Shown: positions 1-11,018, counted from the stretch's first letter. The stretch: 64,000 nucleotides of DNA from Floccifex porci (GCF_009696175.1 NZ_VUMM01000001.1:124001-188000), one strand, 5' to 3'. Translations and numbers: made by a program. Notes: generated from the letters alone by a model not told the origin.

Positions 1-1052
1 ATGAAGTCAGCTGTGGAGGATGGACAAATGAAGAAATGGAAACATATATTAAAGAACATGATATCTGCTGTCCAAAATGTGGAGCAAAAAACTTTACGGA
101 AATTCGTCAGTTTAATTTAATGTTTAAAACATTCCAGGGTGTTTTAGAAGATGCTAAGAGCACAATTTATTTACGTCCAGAAACTGCACAGGGGATTTTT
201 GTGAACTTTAAAAATGTACAGAGATCTATGCGAAAAAAATTACCATTTGGAATTGGGCAGATTGGAAAAAGCTTTAGAAATGAAATTACACCAGGAAACT
301 TTATTTTCCGTACACGTGAATTTGAACAGATGGAACTGGAATTTTTTTGCAAACCAGGTACAGAATTGGATTGGTTTGATTATTACCGAACAAATTGTGT
401 AAAATTCTTAAAAGATCTGGGATTAAAAGAAGAAAATATTCGTTTACGTGATCATGACCCTGAAGAATTGGCTCATTATTCCAATGCGACAACAGATATT
501 GAATATATGTTTGGAGATCCAATTGACTGGGGTGAACTATGGGGAATTGCTTCCCGTACGGATTTTGATTTAAAAGCACACCAGGAAACATCTAAACAAA
601 GTATGGAATATTTTGATCAGGAAACAAATGAAAAATACATTCCATATGTGATTGAACCAAGTGTAGGAGTGGAACGTTTAATTTTAGCTGTTATGTGTGA
701 AGCTTATACAGTTGAACAACTGGAAAAAGAAGAGCGAACAGTGTTAAAACTGCATCCTTATTTAGCTCCATATAAAGTTGCGATCCTTCCATTAACAAAG
801 AAATTAAGTGATAAAGCCAATGAAGTATTTGCCAATTGTGCAAAAGAATTCACTTGTACATTTGATGAAGCAGGTAATATTGGAAAACGTTATCGTAGAC
901 AGGATGCGATAGGTACACCATATTGTGTGACTATCGATTATGAAACAGAAAAAGATGGATGTGTAACGGTTCGAAATCGTGACACTATGGAACAGGTTCG
1001 TGTTCCATTGGAAAAACTGACAGATTATATTAAAGAACGCATTCGTTTTTAA
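1..1052 (+). CDS. glyS: Glycyl-tRNA synthetase, dimeric class II type (5' truncated by window)
   Basis: Charges tRNA-Gly with glycine in the cytoplasm. The open frame runs in from the window edge (frame of base 3), so the N-terminus is missing and the ATG at 36 is internal. Visible are a Cys pair before the conserved stretch RQFNLMFKT, class II motif 2 (FRNEITPG followed by [10 protein letters not shown]), motif 3 ([10 protein letters not shown]) and a C-terminal anticodon-binding domain ([11 protein letters not shown]). This is the single-chain eukaryote-like GlyRS used by many Firmicutes, not the GlyQ/GlyS tetramer. It ends 12 bp before dnaG, so it probably heads or belongs to a glyS-dnaG-rpoD-trmK operon. 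Confidence 0.95.
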   Translation, partial: EVSCGGWTNEEMETYIKEHDICCPKCGAKNFTEIRQFNLMFKTFQGVLEDAKSTIYLRPETAQGIFVNFKNVQRSMRKKLPFGIGQIGKSFRNEITPGNFIFRTREFEQMELEFFCKPGTELDWFDYYRTNCVKFLKDLGLKEENIRLRDHDPEELAHYSNATTDIEYMFGDPIDWGELWGIASRTDFDLKAHQETSKQSMEYFDQETNEKYIPYVIEPSVGVERLILAVMCEAYTVEQLEKEERTVLKLHPYLAPYKVAILPLTKKLSDKANEVFANCAKEFTCTFDEAGNIGKRYRRQDAIGTPYCVTIDYETEKDGCVTVRNRDTMEQVRVPLEKLTDYIKERIRF

Positions 1053-1064
1053 AAAGGAGTTATT

Positions 1065-2801
1065 TTGAGCTGGATTAAAGAAGAAGATTTAAAAGAAGTC
1101 CGTTCTCGTGCGGATATTGTGGATATCATAGGTCATTATCTGCCTTTAGAAAAGAAAGGGAAAGACTATCGATGTCTTTGTCCTTTCCATGATGATCACG
1201 ATCCGAGTATGACCATCAATACCCAGAAACAAATCTTTAAATGTTTTGTTTGTGGACAGGGAGGAAATGTTTTTACTTTTGTACAGAAGATAGAAAACAT
1301 TTCATATTTTGAAGCGGTATCTAAAGTTGCCACTATGGTAGGATATCCAATCAATATTCAAAGACAGACTTCTGTTAAAATCGATGAAAATCAGAAATAT
1401 TATGATATTTTAAATACTTTTATTCAGTTCACACAGTACGAACTCAATACGAATGAAGGAACACAATGTCAATTGTATTTGAAAAAAAGAAATATCGATT
1501 CAACGATTCAGAAAAAATTTGAAATAGGATATGCACCGGATGTAAATATCAGTTATAAATTTTTGAAGGCGAAACAGTATTCAAATCAGGATCTGGTCAC
1601 TTCAGGTTTACTATATGAAGCGGATTCTACTCGTGTACTCTTTTCTAATCGACTGATGATTCCCATTCATGATGAGAATGGAAATCCAGTGGGTTTCACT
1701 GCTCGTCGTTTGGAAGAAGACGATATGATACCGAAATATATCAATACTCCTCAAACAAAAATTTATGAAAAAGGAAATTTGATTTTTAATTATCATAGAG
1801 TCAAACAAAGTGCTCGAAAGATGAATCGCTGTATTCTGGTTGAAGGAGCAATGGATGTATTAGCGTATGAAAAGGCAGGAATTCATGAAGCATTAGCCTG
1901 TTTAGGAACAGCTATTACACAAACTCAAATTCGTCTTCTAAAAAGACTTCAGGCTGAAATTTATGTAGGATACGATGGTGATACTGCGGGTTTAAATGCG
2001 ACTTATAAGTTTGGTCAAATGGCATTGGAAAATGGATTGAAATTTCAGATTATCAAGAACAAAACAAAACTGGATCCCGATGAAATCCTTGAAACCTATG
2101 GAAAAGAAGAATTAAAATCGCAATTGTCAAATACAATTTCATTTATAGATTTTTTATTTGATTATTTAAAAACAGTATACGTACTAAATAATTATGAAGA
2201 TAAGAAAAAATATGCACAGGAAATCTATTCTTATGTTTCAAAATATTCAGAAGAATATGAAAAAGCGTTATATATAAAGAAAATACAGACAATTACGGGA
2301 TTTGATTTTACTTATTCAAATCAGAATATAAATAAAAATAGGACAATTGTTCCTCTGTATTTTAATGAATTAAAATCTGGACGAGTCAGTGCTGAAAAAT
2401 CGATTTTAGCTATGATTTTATCCAGTAAAAAAGCGGCAGAACAGTTTAAAAACGAGATTGGTTTTTTTCAGGATCCTGTTTGTGATCAGTTATCCTTATA
2501 TTGTTACGATCTGTATAGACAATTAAATACAATCGATATGGATTTATTGTTGTCTAAAATTGAAGAAGAAGATGTGAGAAATTTATGTATAGATTTAATG
2601 AGCGAATTTGATTTAACATACAATGAATCCTTGTTTTATGACAGTATGCTGAAAATCAAAGAATGTGCTTTACAGGATCAGATTGATTTATTAAATAATC
2701 AGATTGCTAAGCTATCCAATCCATTGGAAAAAGCAAAAATGGCAATGAAAAAAAATGAATTGATCACTCAAAAAATAGAACTTCGACGAAAGGATGGATA
2801 A
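1065..2801 (+). CDS. dnaG: DNA primase
   Basis: Synthesises RNA primers for chromosome replication. The N-terminal CHC2 zinc finger is visible (C39, H42, C60, C63), followed by the primase core and a TOPRIM domain ([15 protein letters not shown], then GYDGDTAG). The C-terminal third is the helicase-interaction region and is weakly conserved. Length, 578 aa, is normal. Start is a TTG with AAAGGAG a few bases upstream; no in-frame ATG is well placed. It sits directly upstream of rpoD, the classic primase/sigma-factor arrangement. Confidence 0.96.
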   Translation: MSWIKEEDLKEVRSRADIVDIIGHYLPLEKKGKDYRCLCPFHDDHDPSMTINTQKQIFKCFVCGQGGNVFTFVQKIENISYFEAVSKVATMVGYPINIQRQTSVKIDENQKYYDILNTFIQFTQYELNTNEGTQCQLYLKKRNIDSTIQKKFEIGYAPDVNISYKFLKAKQYSNQDLVTSGLLYEADSTRVLFSNRLMIPIHDENGNPVGFTARRLEEDDMIPKYINTPQTKIYEKGNLIFNYHRVKQSARKMNRCILVEGAMDVLAYEKAGIHEALACLGTAITQTQIRLLKRLQAEIYVGYDGDTAGLNATYKFGQMALENGLKFQIIKNKTKLDPDEILETYGKEELKSQLSNTISFIDFLFDYLKTVYVLNNYEDKKKYAQEIYSYVSKYSEEYEKALYIKKIQTITGFDFTYSNQNINKNRTIVPLYFNELKSGRVSAEKSILAMILSSKKAAEQFKNEIGFFQDPVCDQLSLYCYDLYRQLNTIDMDLLLSKIEEEDVRNLCIDLMSEFDLTYNESLFYDSMLKIKECALQDQIDLLNNQIAKLSNPLEKAKMAMKKNELITQKIELRRKDG

Positions 2802-2802
2802 T

Positions 2803-4041
2803 ATGATATTGGATTTAAAAAAGTCAAAATTTTCTTTTGTGGAAGAAATAAAAGAGTTTCTTCTGTCTCAAAATGTCGATGATATTGAAGTATCTCAGGA
2901 TGATTTGATGGATATACTGACAAAGATAAATGCTAATGAGGAAACCATTGATGAATTCTTTGACTGGTGTACACAAAACAATATTAATTTCATTACGGAA
3001 GATGACGTTTTTGAAGAGGTTGATGAAATTCCATTGGATTCACAGCTTGAATCGGATTTAGATTCGGATTATGAAACTTCAATTGAAGATGAAATTTTTG
3101 AATTAGAACAGTCTTTTGCGGCTCAATCTCAAGCAAAAATAAATGATCCGGTAAAAATGTATTTAAAAGAAATTGGACAGATTCCTTTATTAAGTCCAAA
3201 AGAAGAACCTGTTATCGCAAAGGCAATTCAGGATGGTATGTATGCAAAAGAAGAATTAGCTGCATGTCAGGATGACACAAGAATAGAAGAATTAAAACAG
3301 ATTATTGATAAAGGACAACAGGCTAAACAAAAGCTGATTTCTGCAAATTTACGTTTGGTTGTATCAATTGCGAAAAAATATGTAGGAAGAGGAATGCTGT
3401 TTCTGGATTTAATTCAGGAAGGAAATTGTGGTTTGATCAAAGCGGTGGATAAGTTTGATTATACCAAAGGTTTTAAATTTTCCACATATGCAACATGGTG
3501 GATCCGTCAAAGTATTACTCGATCTATCGCCGATCAGGCTCGTACCATTCGTATTCCTGTTCATATGGTTGAAACCATCAATAAATTAACTCGAATTCAG
3601 CGTCAGTTAATTCAGGATTTAGGAAGAGATCCTCTCCCTGAAGAAATTGCGGAAAGAATGGGGAATATATCTGCAGAAAAAGTAAGAGAAATACAGAAAA
3701 TTTCTTTAGATCCGGTTTCATTAGAGACTCCAATAGGTGAAGAAGATGATTCCCACTTAGGGGATTTTATTGAAGATAAAATTACTTTATCTCCTGGGGA
3801 ATATACCAATAATCAACTTTTAAAAGATGAAATTGATCATGCCTTATGTGGATTGACCGAACGTGAAGAAAAAGTACTTCGTTTGCGATTTGGACTGGAA
3901 GATGGTCGTACTCGTACTTTAGAAGAAGTGGGAAAAGAATTTAATGTCACAAGAGAAAGAATACGCCAAATTGAAGCCAAAGCATTACGAAAATTAAAAC
4001 ATCCGAATCGCTCTAAACGATTAAAGGATTTCATGAAATGA
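2803..4041 (+). CDS. rpoD: Primary sigma factor (sigma-70/SigA)
   Basis: Housekeeping sigma subunit of RNA polymerase that recognises the TTGACA/TATAAT promoters seen across the window. Region 1.1 is at the N-terminus ([10 protein letters not shown]), followed by an acidic linker, region 1.2 ([16 protein letters not shown]), region 2 ([31 protein letters not shown]), region 3 and region 4 with its helix-turn-helix ([30 protein letters not shown]). About 412 aa. I chose the ATG at 2803 because GAAAGGA lies 8 nt upstream; an ATG 9 nt earlier sits on top of that site. One base separates it from the dnaG stop codon. Confidence 0.96.
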   Translation: MILDLKKSKFSFVEEIKEFLLSQNVDDIEVSQDDLMDILTKINANEETIDEFFDWCTQNNINFITEDDVFEEVDEIPLDSQLESDLDSDYETSIEDEIFELEQSFAAQSQAKINDPVKMYLKEIGQIPLLSPKEEPVIAKAIQDGMYAKEELAACQDDTRIEELKQIIDKGQQAKQKLISANLRLVVSIAKKYVGRGMLFLDLIQEGNCGLIKAVDKFDYTKGFKFSTYATWWIRQSITRSIADQARTIRIPVHMVETINKLTRIQRQLIQDLGRDPLPEEIAERMGNISAEKVREIQKISLDPVSLETPIGEEDDSHLGDFIEDKITLSPGEYTNNQLLKDEIDHALCGLTEREEKVLRLRFGLEDGRTRTLEEVGKEFNVTRERIRQIEAKALRKLKHPNRSKRLKDFMK

Positions 4042-4676
4042 TATCAAAGCGACTACAGGCAATTGTGGAATGGATCGATGGTACTGTTATGGCAGACATT
4101 GGCTGTGATCATGGATATGTATGTATAGAAGCCATTCTTCAAAATAAAGTTAAAAAGGCATATGCTTGTGATATTGCACAGGGACCTTTACAGAATGCCA
4201 AAGAAACGATAAAAAAATATCATCTGGAGAATCAGATTGAATGCCAGTTAATGAATGGGTTATCAAATTTGAAAGAAGATGTGGATCTTATTGTGATTGC
4301 TGGAATGGGAGCGATGACAATGATTGATATATTACAGTCTTATGATATGAAAAAAGGCATGAATCTGATCTGCTGTCCTCATAAGGATGTGGAACTGTTT
4401 CGTAATTATTTATCAAAATCGGGATATGAAATTATAAAGGAGAAAATGATTTTTGAAGATCATTTCTATCCAATCTTATATATAACCTATTCTGGTGTTT
4501 CTTATTCTTTATCCGAGCATGAACAATATTATGGATACCGTATGATTCAGGATGAAATTTTTGGCTCATATATAGAATCAGAGATAAAAAAATGGACAAC
4601 TATCTATCAGAAATGTCCAGATTCAAAAAAAATATCTTTAGAAAAACGATTAGAAGCTTTAAAAAAAATACGCTAG
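4038..4676 (+). CDS. trmK: tRNA (adenine22-N1)-methyltransferase TrmK
   Basis: SAM-dependent methylation of A22 in the D-loop region of some tRNAs (family of B. subtilis YqfN/TrmK). The N-terminal Rossmann fold shows [15 protein letters not shown] (SAM motif I), [11 protein letters not shown], and [12 protein letters not shown] (motif IV region). 212 aa, slightly short for the family but complete. Its ATG overlaps the rpoD stop codon (ATGA), indicating translational coupling. The same rpoD-trmK order occurs in Bacillus. Its 3' end overlaps that of ispH by 4 bp inside a shared terminator hairpin. Confidence 0.9.
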   Translation: MISKRLQAIVEWIDGTVMADIGCDHGYVCIEAILQNKVKKAYACDIAQGPLQNAKETIKKYHLENQIECQLMNGLSNLKEDVDLIVIAGMGAMTMIDILQSYDMKKGMNLICCPHKDVELFRNYLSKSGYEIIKEKMIFEDHFYPILYITYSGVSYSLSEHEQYYGYRMIQDEIFGSYIESEIKKWTTIYQKCPDSKKISLEKRLEALKKIR

Positions 4677-4701
4677 AGTATATTTTCTATGCGTATTTTT
4701 T
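4663..4701. terminator. Bidirectional terminator in overlapping trmK/ispH ends
   Basis: Inverted repeat AAAAAATACGC / GCGTATTTTTT with a 17-nt loop; A-rich on the left and T-rich on the right, so it can end transcription in both directions. Both stop codons lie in or beside the loop. The arms encode Lys-Ile-Arg on each strand. Confidence 0.8.
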
Positions 4702-5578
4702 CTTTTACCAGCTGATTTAATAAATAATTATAAATCATATTGGTTAAATAGGATGGAGTACTGGCTCCTGAAGTAATGGCAATGTTGGATCGATCTTCAA
4801 TAAAATCTAAATTGATATCTTCTACTGTTTGGGCTTTGATTATGTTTGGAATCCCGGCAAGTTTACCAATATTTGCCAGCTGTCTTGTGTTGTTGCTGGT
4901 TGGATCTCCTACAACAATGAGTACATCGATTGGCTGATCCTTTAGATCCAGTATTGCCTGTTGTCTAACACGAGTCGCATTACAGATTTCATCATGAATC
5001 AAAGAATGAGGATATCGTTTTTTAATTTCATCAAATATTTTCTGAATATCCAGTATGGACATAGTGGTCTGATTGGTCACAAAGATTTTCTTGTTTTGAA
5101 TATCAGGTATATCTTCTATTTTTTCAATTAAATATACAGAATCGTTTCCTTCATATATGGCTTCCGCTTCAGGATGATGTTTTTTTCCAATATAAAAAAT
5201 CACAAATCCATTATCAATCTGTTCTTTTACAATCTTCTGTGTTTTACATACAAATGGACAAGTGGCATCTACAATGGTCAATCCTTTTTGTTTTGCTTTA
5301 TCGAAAACATCTAAGGACACACCATGTGCTGTAAAAATCACAATTCCTTCTGAAATAGAATCTAAAAGCTCTAATCGAGTTTTATTTTTGACATCGACCG
5401 TTTCTATGTTATGATATTGTAGCGCTAATTGAACGTATCGATTGTGAACAAGATTTCCTAATATGGTGATCTTTTCATCTGGATTTTGTATACGGCACGA
5501 TTTCGCAATTTTAATGGCTCTTAATACACCACCACAATATCCTTGTGGCTGTAACATCTGTACATTGAATTGTTTCAT
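4673..5578 (-). CDS. ispH: 4-hydroxy-3-methylbut-2-enyl diphosphate reductase IspH
   Basis: Last step of the MEP isoprenoid pathway: a [4Fe-4S] enzyme converting HMBPP to IPP and DMAPP. Family features are YCGGVLRAI (first Cys ligand; usually CFGVxRA), FTAHGV, DATCPFVCKTQ (second Cys), HHPEAEAI, VTNQTTMS, EICNATRVRQ (third Cys), SNNTRQLA and SGASTP. About 301 aa. I chose the ATG at 5578; a TTG five codons upstream is possible. There is no SD, but TTGACA-N16-TATCAT lies so that the ATG begins 7 nt after the -10 box, suggesting a leaderless mRNA. IspG is encoded 2.2 kb away. Confidence 0.93.
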   Translation of the reverse strand: MKQFNVQMLQPQGYCGGVLRAIKIAKSCRIQNPDEKITILGNLVHNRYVQLALQYHNIETVDVKNKTRLELLDSISEGIVIFTAHGVSLDVFDKAKQKGLTIVDATCPFVCKTQKIVKEQIDNGFVIFYIGKKHHPEAEAIYEGNDSVYLIEKIEDIPDIQNKKIFVTNQTTMSILDIQKIFDEIKKRYPHSLIHDEICNATRVRQQAILDLKDQPIDVLIVVGDPTSNNTRQLANIGKLAGIPNIIKAQTVEDINLDFIEDRSNIAITSGASTPSYLTNMIYNYLLNQLVKEKIRIENIL

Positions 5579-5584
5579 AGTATT

Positions 5585-5612
5585 ATGATACAAGTTATCT
5601 TTTGATTGTCAA
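5585..5612 (-). promoter_or_regulatory. ispH promoter, leaderless geometry
   Basis: On the minus strand a perfect -35 TTGACA (5607-5612), a 16-bp spacer and a -10 TATCAT (5585-5590). Six bases separate the -10 box from the ATG, so transcription would start at or next to the start codon. Confidence 0.7.
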
Positions 5613-5652
5613 TTTTAAAGATGTTTGTTTTAATAAAAAAAAGGAGGTCAAT

Positions 5653-6957
5653 ATGAATCGAATTCAAGAAATTATGAAAATAGAGCATTTTAAAGAAATG
5701 ACTCCCATTCAAAAAGCAGTTTTAGAAAGAAAAAATAAAAATAGAGACTGCATCGGAATTTCCAGTACAGGTTCTGGAAAAAGTCATGCATTCTTTATGA
5801 GCATATTTGATTGTATAGATATCGAATCACAAGAAACGCAGGCAGTTATATCAGCTCCTACTCGTGAATTGGCTTATCAGCTGTATGAAAGATGTAAAAA
5901 AATTGCTGATCATTTCCAGGTTAAAGTAAAACTGGTTACAGGTGGTATGGAGCGTACATCTTCAAAGATTCAGGCACAGATTGTGATTGGTACACCAGGA
6001 AGAATGAAAGATTTATTTATTAATGAAAATACGTTAAGGCTGGATACAGCAAAAATTATGATCATTGATGAAGCGGATATGACACTGGAATATGGATTTT
6101 TAGAAGACATTGATATAATATTATCAAATATGGATAAAAAAATCCAAATGATGGTTTTTTCTGCAACGATACCACAGGAACTTCAACCATTTTTAAAGAA
6201 GTATTTAACAAATCCAGAAATCATTCAAATTTCTAGCGATGAAGATTTTCAAAGTGATGTAAAACATATTTTAGTCTCCTGTAAACATAAAGACTATAAA
6301 GAAAGATTACTGGATGTATTGCCTTGTATTAATCCATATGTATGTCTGATTTTTGCCAATACCAATTCTCAGGCAAAAGAAATTGCTTCTTTTATGAGGG
6401 AAAAAGGATACGATTTAACTGAACTTCATGGAGATTTAGAATCAAGAGAAAGATATAAATCCATCAAAACAATACAGGAACAGAAAAAAACATATATTGT
6501 TGCCAGTGATGTTGCCAGTCGAGGAATTGACCTGGAAGGAATTACTCATGTTATTTCTTGCGGATTTCCAAAAGATCTGAATTTCTATATTCATAGAGCT
6601 GGTCGTACAGGTCGTGTGAATCGTGATGGAATATGCATTGCCTTATATCAGGAAAACGATCGAAAAGCCATTAAATCTTTAGAAAATAAAGGAATCCATT
6701 TTGAAGAAAGAGATATTCGAAATCATCAGCTGATTGATAAAAAATCAAAAGTGATGAAAAAGAAAGAAGATCCAATTGCGGATGATATCGCTCGTATTAA
6801 AAGTAAAAAAACAAAAGTAAAACCAAATTATAAAAAGAAACAGAAAGAAGAGATTGATCGGTTACGTCGAAAAAAACGTCGTGAGATGATTCGTAATGAC
6901 ATCAAAAGGCAACAGAAAGAAAGAGCTAAACAGAGACAGATGGAGAAACGGTCATGA
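5653..6957 (+). CDS. cshB: DEAD-box ATP-dependent RNA helicase (CshB type)
   Basis: RNA helicase likely acting in ribosome assembly, mRNA turnover or cold adaptation. Motifs in order: Q-motif region (FKEMTPIQKAVLE), I (STGSGKS, with Ser instead of the usual Thr), Ia (PTRELA), Ib (TPGR), II (DEAD), III (SAT), IV-VI (ASDVASRGIDLEG; HRAGRTGR). A very basic tail (about the last 60 aa, Lys/Arg-rich) probably binds RNA. Start ATG 5653 has AAGGAGG upstream; an in-frame upstream ATG has no SD. The neighbours trmK, ispH and nfo match the B. subtilis yqfN-yqfP-cshB-nfo order. Confidence 0.93.
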   Translation: MNRIQEIMKIEHFKEMTPIQKAVLERKNKNRDCIGISSTGSGKSHAFFMSIFDCIDIESQETQAVISAPTRELAYQLYERCKKIADHFQVKVKLVTGGMERTSSKIQAQIVIGTPGRMKDLFINENTLRLDTAKIMIIDEADMTLEYGFLEDIDIILSNMDKKIQMMVFSATIPQELQPFLKKYLTNPEIIQISSDEDFQSDVKHILVSCKHKDYKERLLDVLPCINPYVCLIFANTNSQAKEIASFMREKGYDLTELHGDLESRERYKSIKTIQEQKKTYIVASDVASRGIDLEGITHVISCGFPKDLNFYIHRAGRTGRVNRDGICIALYQENDRKAIKSLENKGIHFEERDIRNHQLIDKKSKVMKKKEDPIADDIARIKSKKTKVKPNYKKKQKEEIDRLRRKKRREMIRNDIKRQQKERAKQRQMEKRS

Positions 6958-7799
6958 TTCTGGGATGTCATGTTTCTATGAAGGCTCCTGACTATCTGGA
7001 AGGTTCGATTCGAGAAGCCTTATCCTATGGTGCCAATGCCTGTATGATCTATACTGGACCTCCCAGTAATTCAAAACGAGTAGATGTTGAAAAATTAAAA
7101 ATTGAACAGGCAAAGGCATTGATGAAAGAAAATGATTTTCAAATGGATCGTGTTATTGTACATGCACCTTATATTATTAATATAGCCAATACGATAAAGG
7201 AAGATACATTTGAATTTGGTGTAACCTTTTTAAAAGAAGAATTAAAGAGGGTTTCGACCATAGGAGCCTCCATCCTGGTTCTTCACCCCGGATCGCATGT
7301 AAATGCTGGAAAAGAAAAAGGACTGGATTCTATTATAAAAGGATTAAATTCTGTTCTGGATTCTGATGATTCTAATGTTGTCATTGCTTTAGAAACAATG
7401 GCAGGTAAAGGAAGTGAATGTGGTTCCAGTTTTGAGGAACTTCAATATATTCTTTCCCATATTCATAAAAGAGATCGCGTAGGAATCTGTTTGGATACTT
7501 GTCATATACACGATGCTGGATATGATGTTTCAAATATAGATTCTATACTGGATGAACTGGATAATCAAATTGGTTTAGAATCTCTAAAGGTATTACATAT
7601 TAATGATTCTAAAAATAAAATAGGAGCACATAAAGATCGGCATGAAAATATAGGAAAAGGATATATCGGATTTGATGCTTTACATACAATTGTTCATCAT
7701 CCAAGACTGTCTTCTATTGTAAAAATTCTGGAAACTCCATATATAGAGGGCAAAGCGCCCTATAAAGAAGAAATATTAAAATTAAAAGAAATTGACTAA
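6954..7799 (+). CDS. nfo: Deoxyribonuclease IV (AP endonuclease)
   Basis: Incises DNA 5' of abasic sites in base-excision repair; a TIM barrel with three metal ions. Signatures seen are HAPYIINIAN, LHPGSH, ALETMAGKGSE, CLDTCHIHDAGYD, HINDSKN and HKDRHENIGKG. 281 aa, full length. ATGA overlap with the helicase gene indicates co-translation. The final codons form half of a terminator shared with the convergent ispG. Confidence 0.96.
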   Translation: MILGCHVSMKAPDYLEGSIREALSYGANACMIYTGPPSNSKRVDVEKLKIEQAKALMKENDFQMDRVIVHAPYIINIANTIKEDTFEFGVTFLKEELKRVSTIGASILVLHPGSHVNAGKEKGLDSIIKGLNSVLDSDDSNVVIALETMAGKGSECGSSFEELQYILSHIHKRDRVGICLDTCHIHDAGYDVSNIDSILDELDNQIGLESLKVLHINDSKNKIGAHKDRHENIGKGYIGFDALHTIVHHPRLSSIVKILETPYIEGKAPYKEEILKLKEID

Positions 7800-7820
7800 A
7801 ATTCGTCAATTTCTTTTTTT
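7784..7820. terminator. Bidirectional terminator in overlapping nfo/ispG ends
   Basis: Perfect 13-bp inverted repeat AAAAGAAATTGAC / GTCAATTTCTTTT with an 8-nt loop and flanking A/T tracts. Both stop codons sit at the loop, and both proteins end with codons for Lys-Glu-Ile-Asp drawn from the same palindrome. Confidence 0.88.
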
Positions 7821-8845
7821 AAACGCGATACAATCTGATCTTGAGGTAATTTTTCAATGATTTTACCTTTTTTGATGAGCAATCCTTCTTCTTTACCACC
7901 CGCAATGGCAATATCAGCATGTTTTGCTTCTCCTGGACCATTAACTGCACAACCCATAATAGCTACGGTTATTTCTTTATTTACTGTTTGAAGATATTGT
8001 TCGATTTCATTGACTGCATTTTCAATATTCCATTGTGTTCTTCCACACGTTGGACAGGCAATCAGATTTGGTACATTGGATATTAAACGACAATCCTTTA
8101 ATAATTCCTTAACAATCGGTATTTCTTTTTCAGGAGAACCATTTACACTGATACGAATCGTATTTCCGATACCTTCCATTAATAAAGTACCTAAAGCCAG
8201 AGAACTTTTAATGGCGCTGGTCAATGTGGTTCCTGCTTCAGTTACGCCTAGATGTAAAGGATAATCAAATGTCGAACAAGCCAGACGATACGCTTCTATG
8301 CATAATAAAGGATCACTGGATTTGAACGATAGAACAGTATCGTAGAAATCACATTCTTCTAAGATGGACACGTGACGTTTGGCACTTTCAATCATTCCCT
8401 GTGCAGTAACTTTTCCATATTTTTCATGAATATCTTTTTCTAAAGAACCGCTATTGATTCCAATACGAATAGGAATGTGTTTCTCTTTACAGGCGGAAAC
8501 CACTTTTTTTACATTTTCTTTCGAACCAATATTTCCAGGGTTTAAACGAATCTTATCCGCCCCGGCTTCAATGCAGGCTAATGCCAGTTTATAATCAAAG
8601 TGGATATCCGCAACCAGGGGAATATGAATTTCTTTTTGAATCTGAGCAATGGCTTTTGCATCTTCCATGTCCAGACAGCTTACACGTATGATTTCACAAC
8701 CCATTTTTTCTAAGGATAAGATCTGCGAAATGACTTCTTTTACGCATTTTGTTGGAATATTACACATCGATTGAATATATACATGTTCGTTTTGCCCTAA
8801 GGGCAGATTTTTAATCATAACCTGTCTTGTTTGTGTACGTTTCAT
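7796..8845 (-). CDS. ispG: 4-hydroxy-3-methylbut-2-en-1-yl diphosphate synthase IspG
   Basis: Penultimate MEP-pathway step: reductive ring opening of MEcPP to HMBPP on a [4Fe-4S] cluster. Recognised by the N-terminal TRQVMIKNLPLG, VADIHFDYKLAL, DKIRLNPGNIG, HLGVTEAGT, and the cluster Cys residues in ACPTCGR and GCAVNGPGEA. About 349 aa, the bacterial two-domain form. I chose the ATG at 8845 (MKRTQTR) over an upstream in-frame codon because it matches the family N-terminus and has a purine-rich GAAGG upstream. It faces away from the PBP gene. Confidence 0.95.
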   Translation of the reverse strand: MKRTQTRQVMIKNLPLGQNEHVYIQSMCNIPTKCVKEVISQILSLEKMGCEIIRVSCLDMEDAKAIAQIQKEIHIPLVADIHFDYKLALACIEAGADKIRLNPGNIGSKENVKKVVSACKEKHIPIRIGINSGSLEKDIHEKYGKVTAQGMIESAKRHVSILEECDFYDTVLSFKSSDPLLCIEAYRLACSTFDYPLHLGVTEAGTTLTSAIKSSLALGTLLMEGIGNTIRISVNGSPEKEIPIVKELLKDCRLISNVPNLIACPTCGRTQWNIENAVNEIEQYLQTVNKEITVAIMGCAVNGPGEAKHADIAIAGGKEEGLLIKKGKIIEKLPQDQIVSRLKKEIDEF

Positions 8846-8939
8846 AATGAACCTTCTTTCAATTCCATTATACACAGATAAAGAAAAATCGCAATTTTTC
8901 AATTTTTATGTATAATATTAACATATAGGGGGATTTTTC

Positions 8940-11015
8940 GTGTTTAAAAGAAAAAAGAAAATTTCTAATATAAATAAAAAAAATATGAATGCCATTATTA
9001 CTCAGCGCATTTTAATATTAACACTTGTTATTTCTGGATGTTTTGTTGCGATATTAGGTAGACTGTTTACCATTCAGATCATTCAACACGATTCCTATGT
9101 AGAGAAAAAAGATGATTATACATCCATTCGACAATATGTAAGTGCTCCTAGAGGAGAAATATACGATTGTAATGGAAAAGTACTGGCAAAAACAGTTGTC
9201 AGTCATAATATTACTTATACATCTCCCCAGAATATGAGCGTTGATGATTATCTGTTGTATGCCCAGCGTATTGTAGAAGTATTTGGTCTGGATGAGGATG
9301 ATTTAAGCGAACGTGATAAAAAAGAAGCATTTATTACGTATCGTACATTAAATTATTCACCATTGGATGATAAATATGCAGCCAGTGATTTATTAACCGA
9401 TAAAGAAAAGCAGGAATATGCAAATGGCAGCTGGGGTGCCGATGCGGAATCCATTCGATATGGTTTATTATACAATCGAATTAAAGAGAAACACTTAAAA
9501 GAAATGAGTGATGATGAATTAAAAACCTGTGTCATTTACCAGAGAATGATTGCCAATGCTTCTACAGGGCAGGAAAATGTTGTTCTGGAAGATGTTGACG
9601 ATGATGAAGTCTCTTATCTGGTGGAACATAAAACAGAATTCCCTGGTTTTGAAGTTGATTTCGGTGGATGGAAAAGAGAATATCCATATGGGGAAAGTTT
9701 ATCGGATGTTTTAGGAAATGTATCAACAAGTACAGAAGGATTGCCAGAAGCCTATTATTCTTACTATATTCAAAAAGGATACCAGCCAAATGCTTCTGTA
9801 GGTACTTCAGGACTGGAATTTCAATACAATGATTTACTGGCCGGTACCAGTGAAGAATCTATTATTACCTATGATTCAAATGGATTGGCACATAAGGAAG
9901 TTATACGAAATGCCGTAAAAGGATATGATATACATTTATCTATTAATATAGATTTACAGGTGTCTTTAGATGATGTACTGAAAAGTGTATTACAGGAATA
10001 TGGAGGTACGGAAAGACGTGAAAATTTCTCTTCTTTATTCATGTGTATGATGGATCCAAATGATGGCTCGCTGCTGGCTTTATCGGGGTATCAGATGGAT
10101 CTGGAAACAAAAGAAATGACATATTATGCATCCGGTAATTATACATCGTTAGTCAATCCAGGATCCAGCATAAAAGGAGCAACAGTTTATATGGGACTCA
10201 TGGAAGGAGTTATTTCCCCTGGAGAAGTTATTATCGATAAAACGATGAATATTGCAGGAGAAGAATTTTCATCTTATGAAGAACATGGACCTGTAAATGA
10301 TATTACGGCTTTGCAGGTGTCCAGTAATATCTATATGTTTAATATAGCCATTCGATTGGCGCATGGAACTTATGTAGAAGGAGAACCACTGCAGGTAAAT
10401 GATGTACCAGAAACTTTGAATCAAATGCGAAGTTATTATACACGTTTTGGTTTAGGAAATTTAACAGGTATTGATGTTCCTGGTGAAGTAGCAGGGTATC
10501 AGTCAGTCAATACATTAGCCGGTATGTTATTAAATTATTCCATTGGACAATATGACATGTATACTCCGGTTCAATTATTAGAATATATTTCGACAGTGGC
10601 AACAACTGGCTATACTTATAAACCAAGAATTTATTCGTATGCAACTGAAGTAAACAGCAGTGAAGTGGTTGAAGTTTATGAAAGTGAATTGCGTAATAAA
10701 CTGGAAGGTGAAAAATCGGATGAATATCTCAATCGAGTTCAGCAGGGATTTAGAGCCTGTGTCACAGGGGGAAATTGTGGAAGTCAGATAAAAGAACGTA
10801 AACAGAGTGTAGCAGGAAAAACAGGAACGGCTGAAGTTGGAGATTGGACGACAGCTATATTTGTGGGATATGCACCTTATGAACAGCCCAAAGTAGCTTT
10901 TGCCTGTGCGGCTCCTACTTCTTCTGTCAATTCACAAAACGTATCCGCAAACATTTGTACAGATACTGTTACAAATAAAGTATTAGATAAATATTTTGAA
11001 TTGTATCCACAATAG
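8940..11015 (+). CDS. Class B penicillin-binding protein (transpeptidase)
   Basis: Membrane-anchored DD-transpeptidase that cross-links peptidoglycan. One N-terminal membrane segment (about residues 21-45) follows a basic cytoplasmic tail. The dimerisation domain begins at SAPRGEIYDCNGKVLA. The catalytic motifs are SSIK (nucleophile about S409), SSN (about 461-463) and KTG (about 627-629). No PASTA domains. At 691 aa it resembles PBP2/FtsI proteins, but I cannot tell septal from elongation type. GTG start with AGGGGG upstream; a TATAAT lies about 25 bp before the start. It is monocistronic or leads into rpmG. Confidence 0.93.
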   Translation: MFKRKKKISNINKKNMNAIITQRILILTLVISGCFVAILGRLFTIQIIQHDSYVEKKDDYTSIRQYVSAPRGEIYDCNGKVLAKTVVSHNITYTSPQNMSVDDYLLYAQRIVEVFGLDEDDLSERDKKEAFITYRTLNYSPLDDKYAASDLLTDKEKQEYANGSWGADAESIRYGLLYNRIKEKHLKEMSDDELKTCVIYQRMIANASTGQENVVLEDVDDDEVSYLVEHKTEFPGFEVDFGGWKREYPYGESLSDVLGNVSTSTEGLPEAYYSYYIQKGYQPNASVGTSGLEFQYNDLLAGTSEESIITYDSNGLAHKEVIRNAVKGYDIHLSINIDLQVSLDDVLKSVLQEYGGTERRENFSSLFMCMMDPNDGSLLALSGYQMDLETKEMTYYASGNYTSLVNPGSSIKGATVYMGLMEGVISPGEVIIDKTMNIAGEEFSSYEEHGPVNDITALQVSSNIYMFNIAIRLAHGTYVEGEPLQVNDVPETLNQMRSYYTRFGLGNLTGIDVPGEVAGYQSVNTLAGMLLNYSIGQYDMYTPVQLLEYISTVATTGYTYKPRIYSYATEVNSSEVVEVYESELRNKLEGEKSDEYLNRVQQGFRACVTGGNCGSQIKERKQSVAGKTGTAEVGDWTTAIFVGYAPYEQPKVAFACAAPTSSVNSQNVSANICTDTVTNKVLDKYFELYPQ

Positions 11016-11018
11016 TTC

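Noticed and set aside
5591-5593. TTG start for ispH, five codons upstream
   Set aside because: It would lie inside the predicted promoter; the ATG at 5578 fits the family N-terminus and the -10 spacing.
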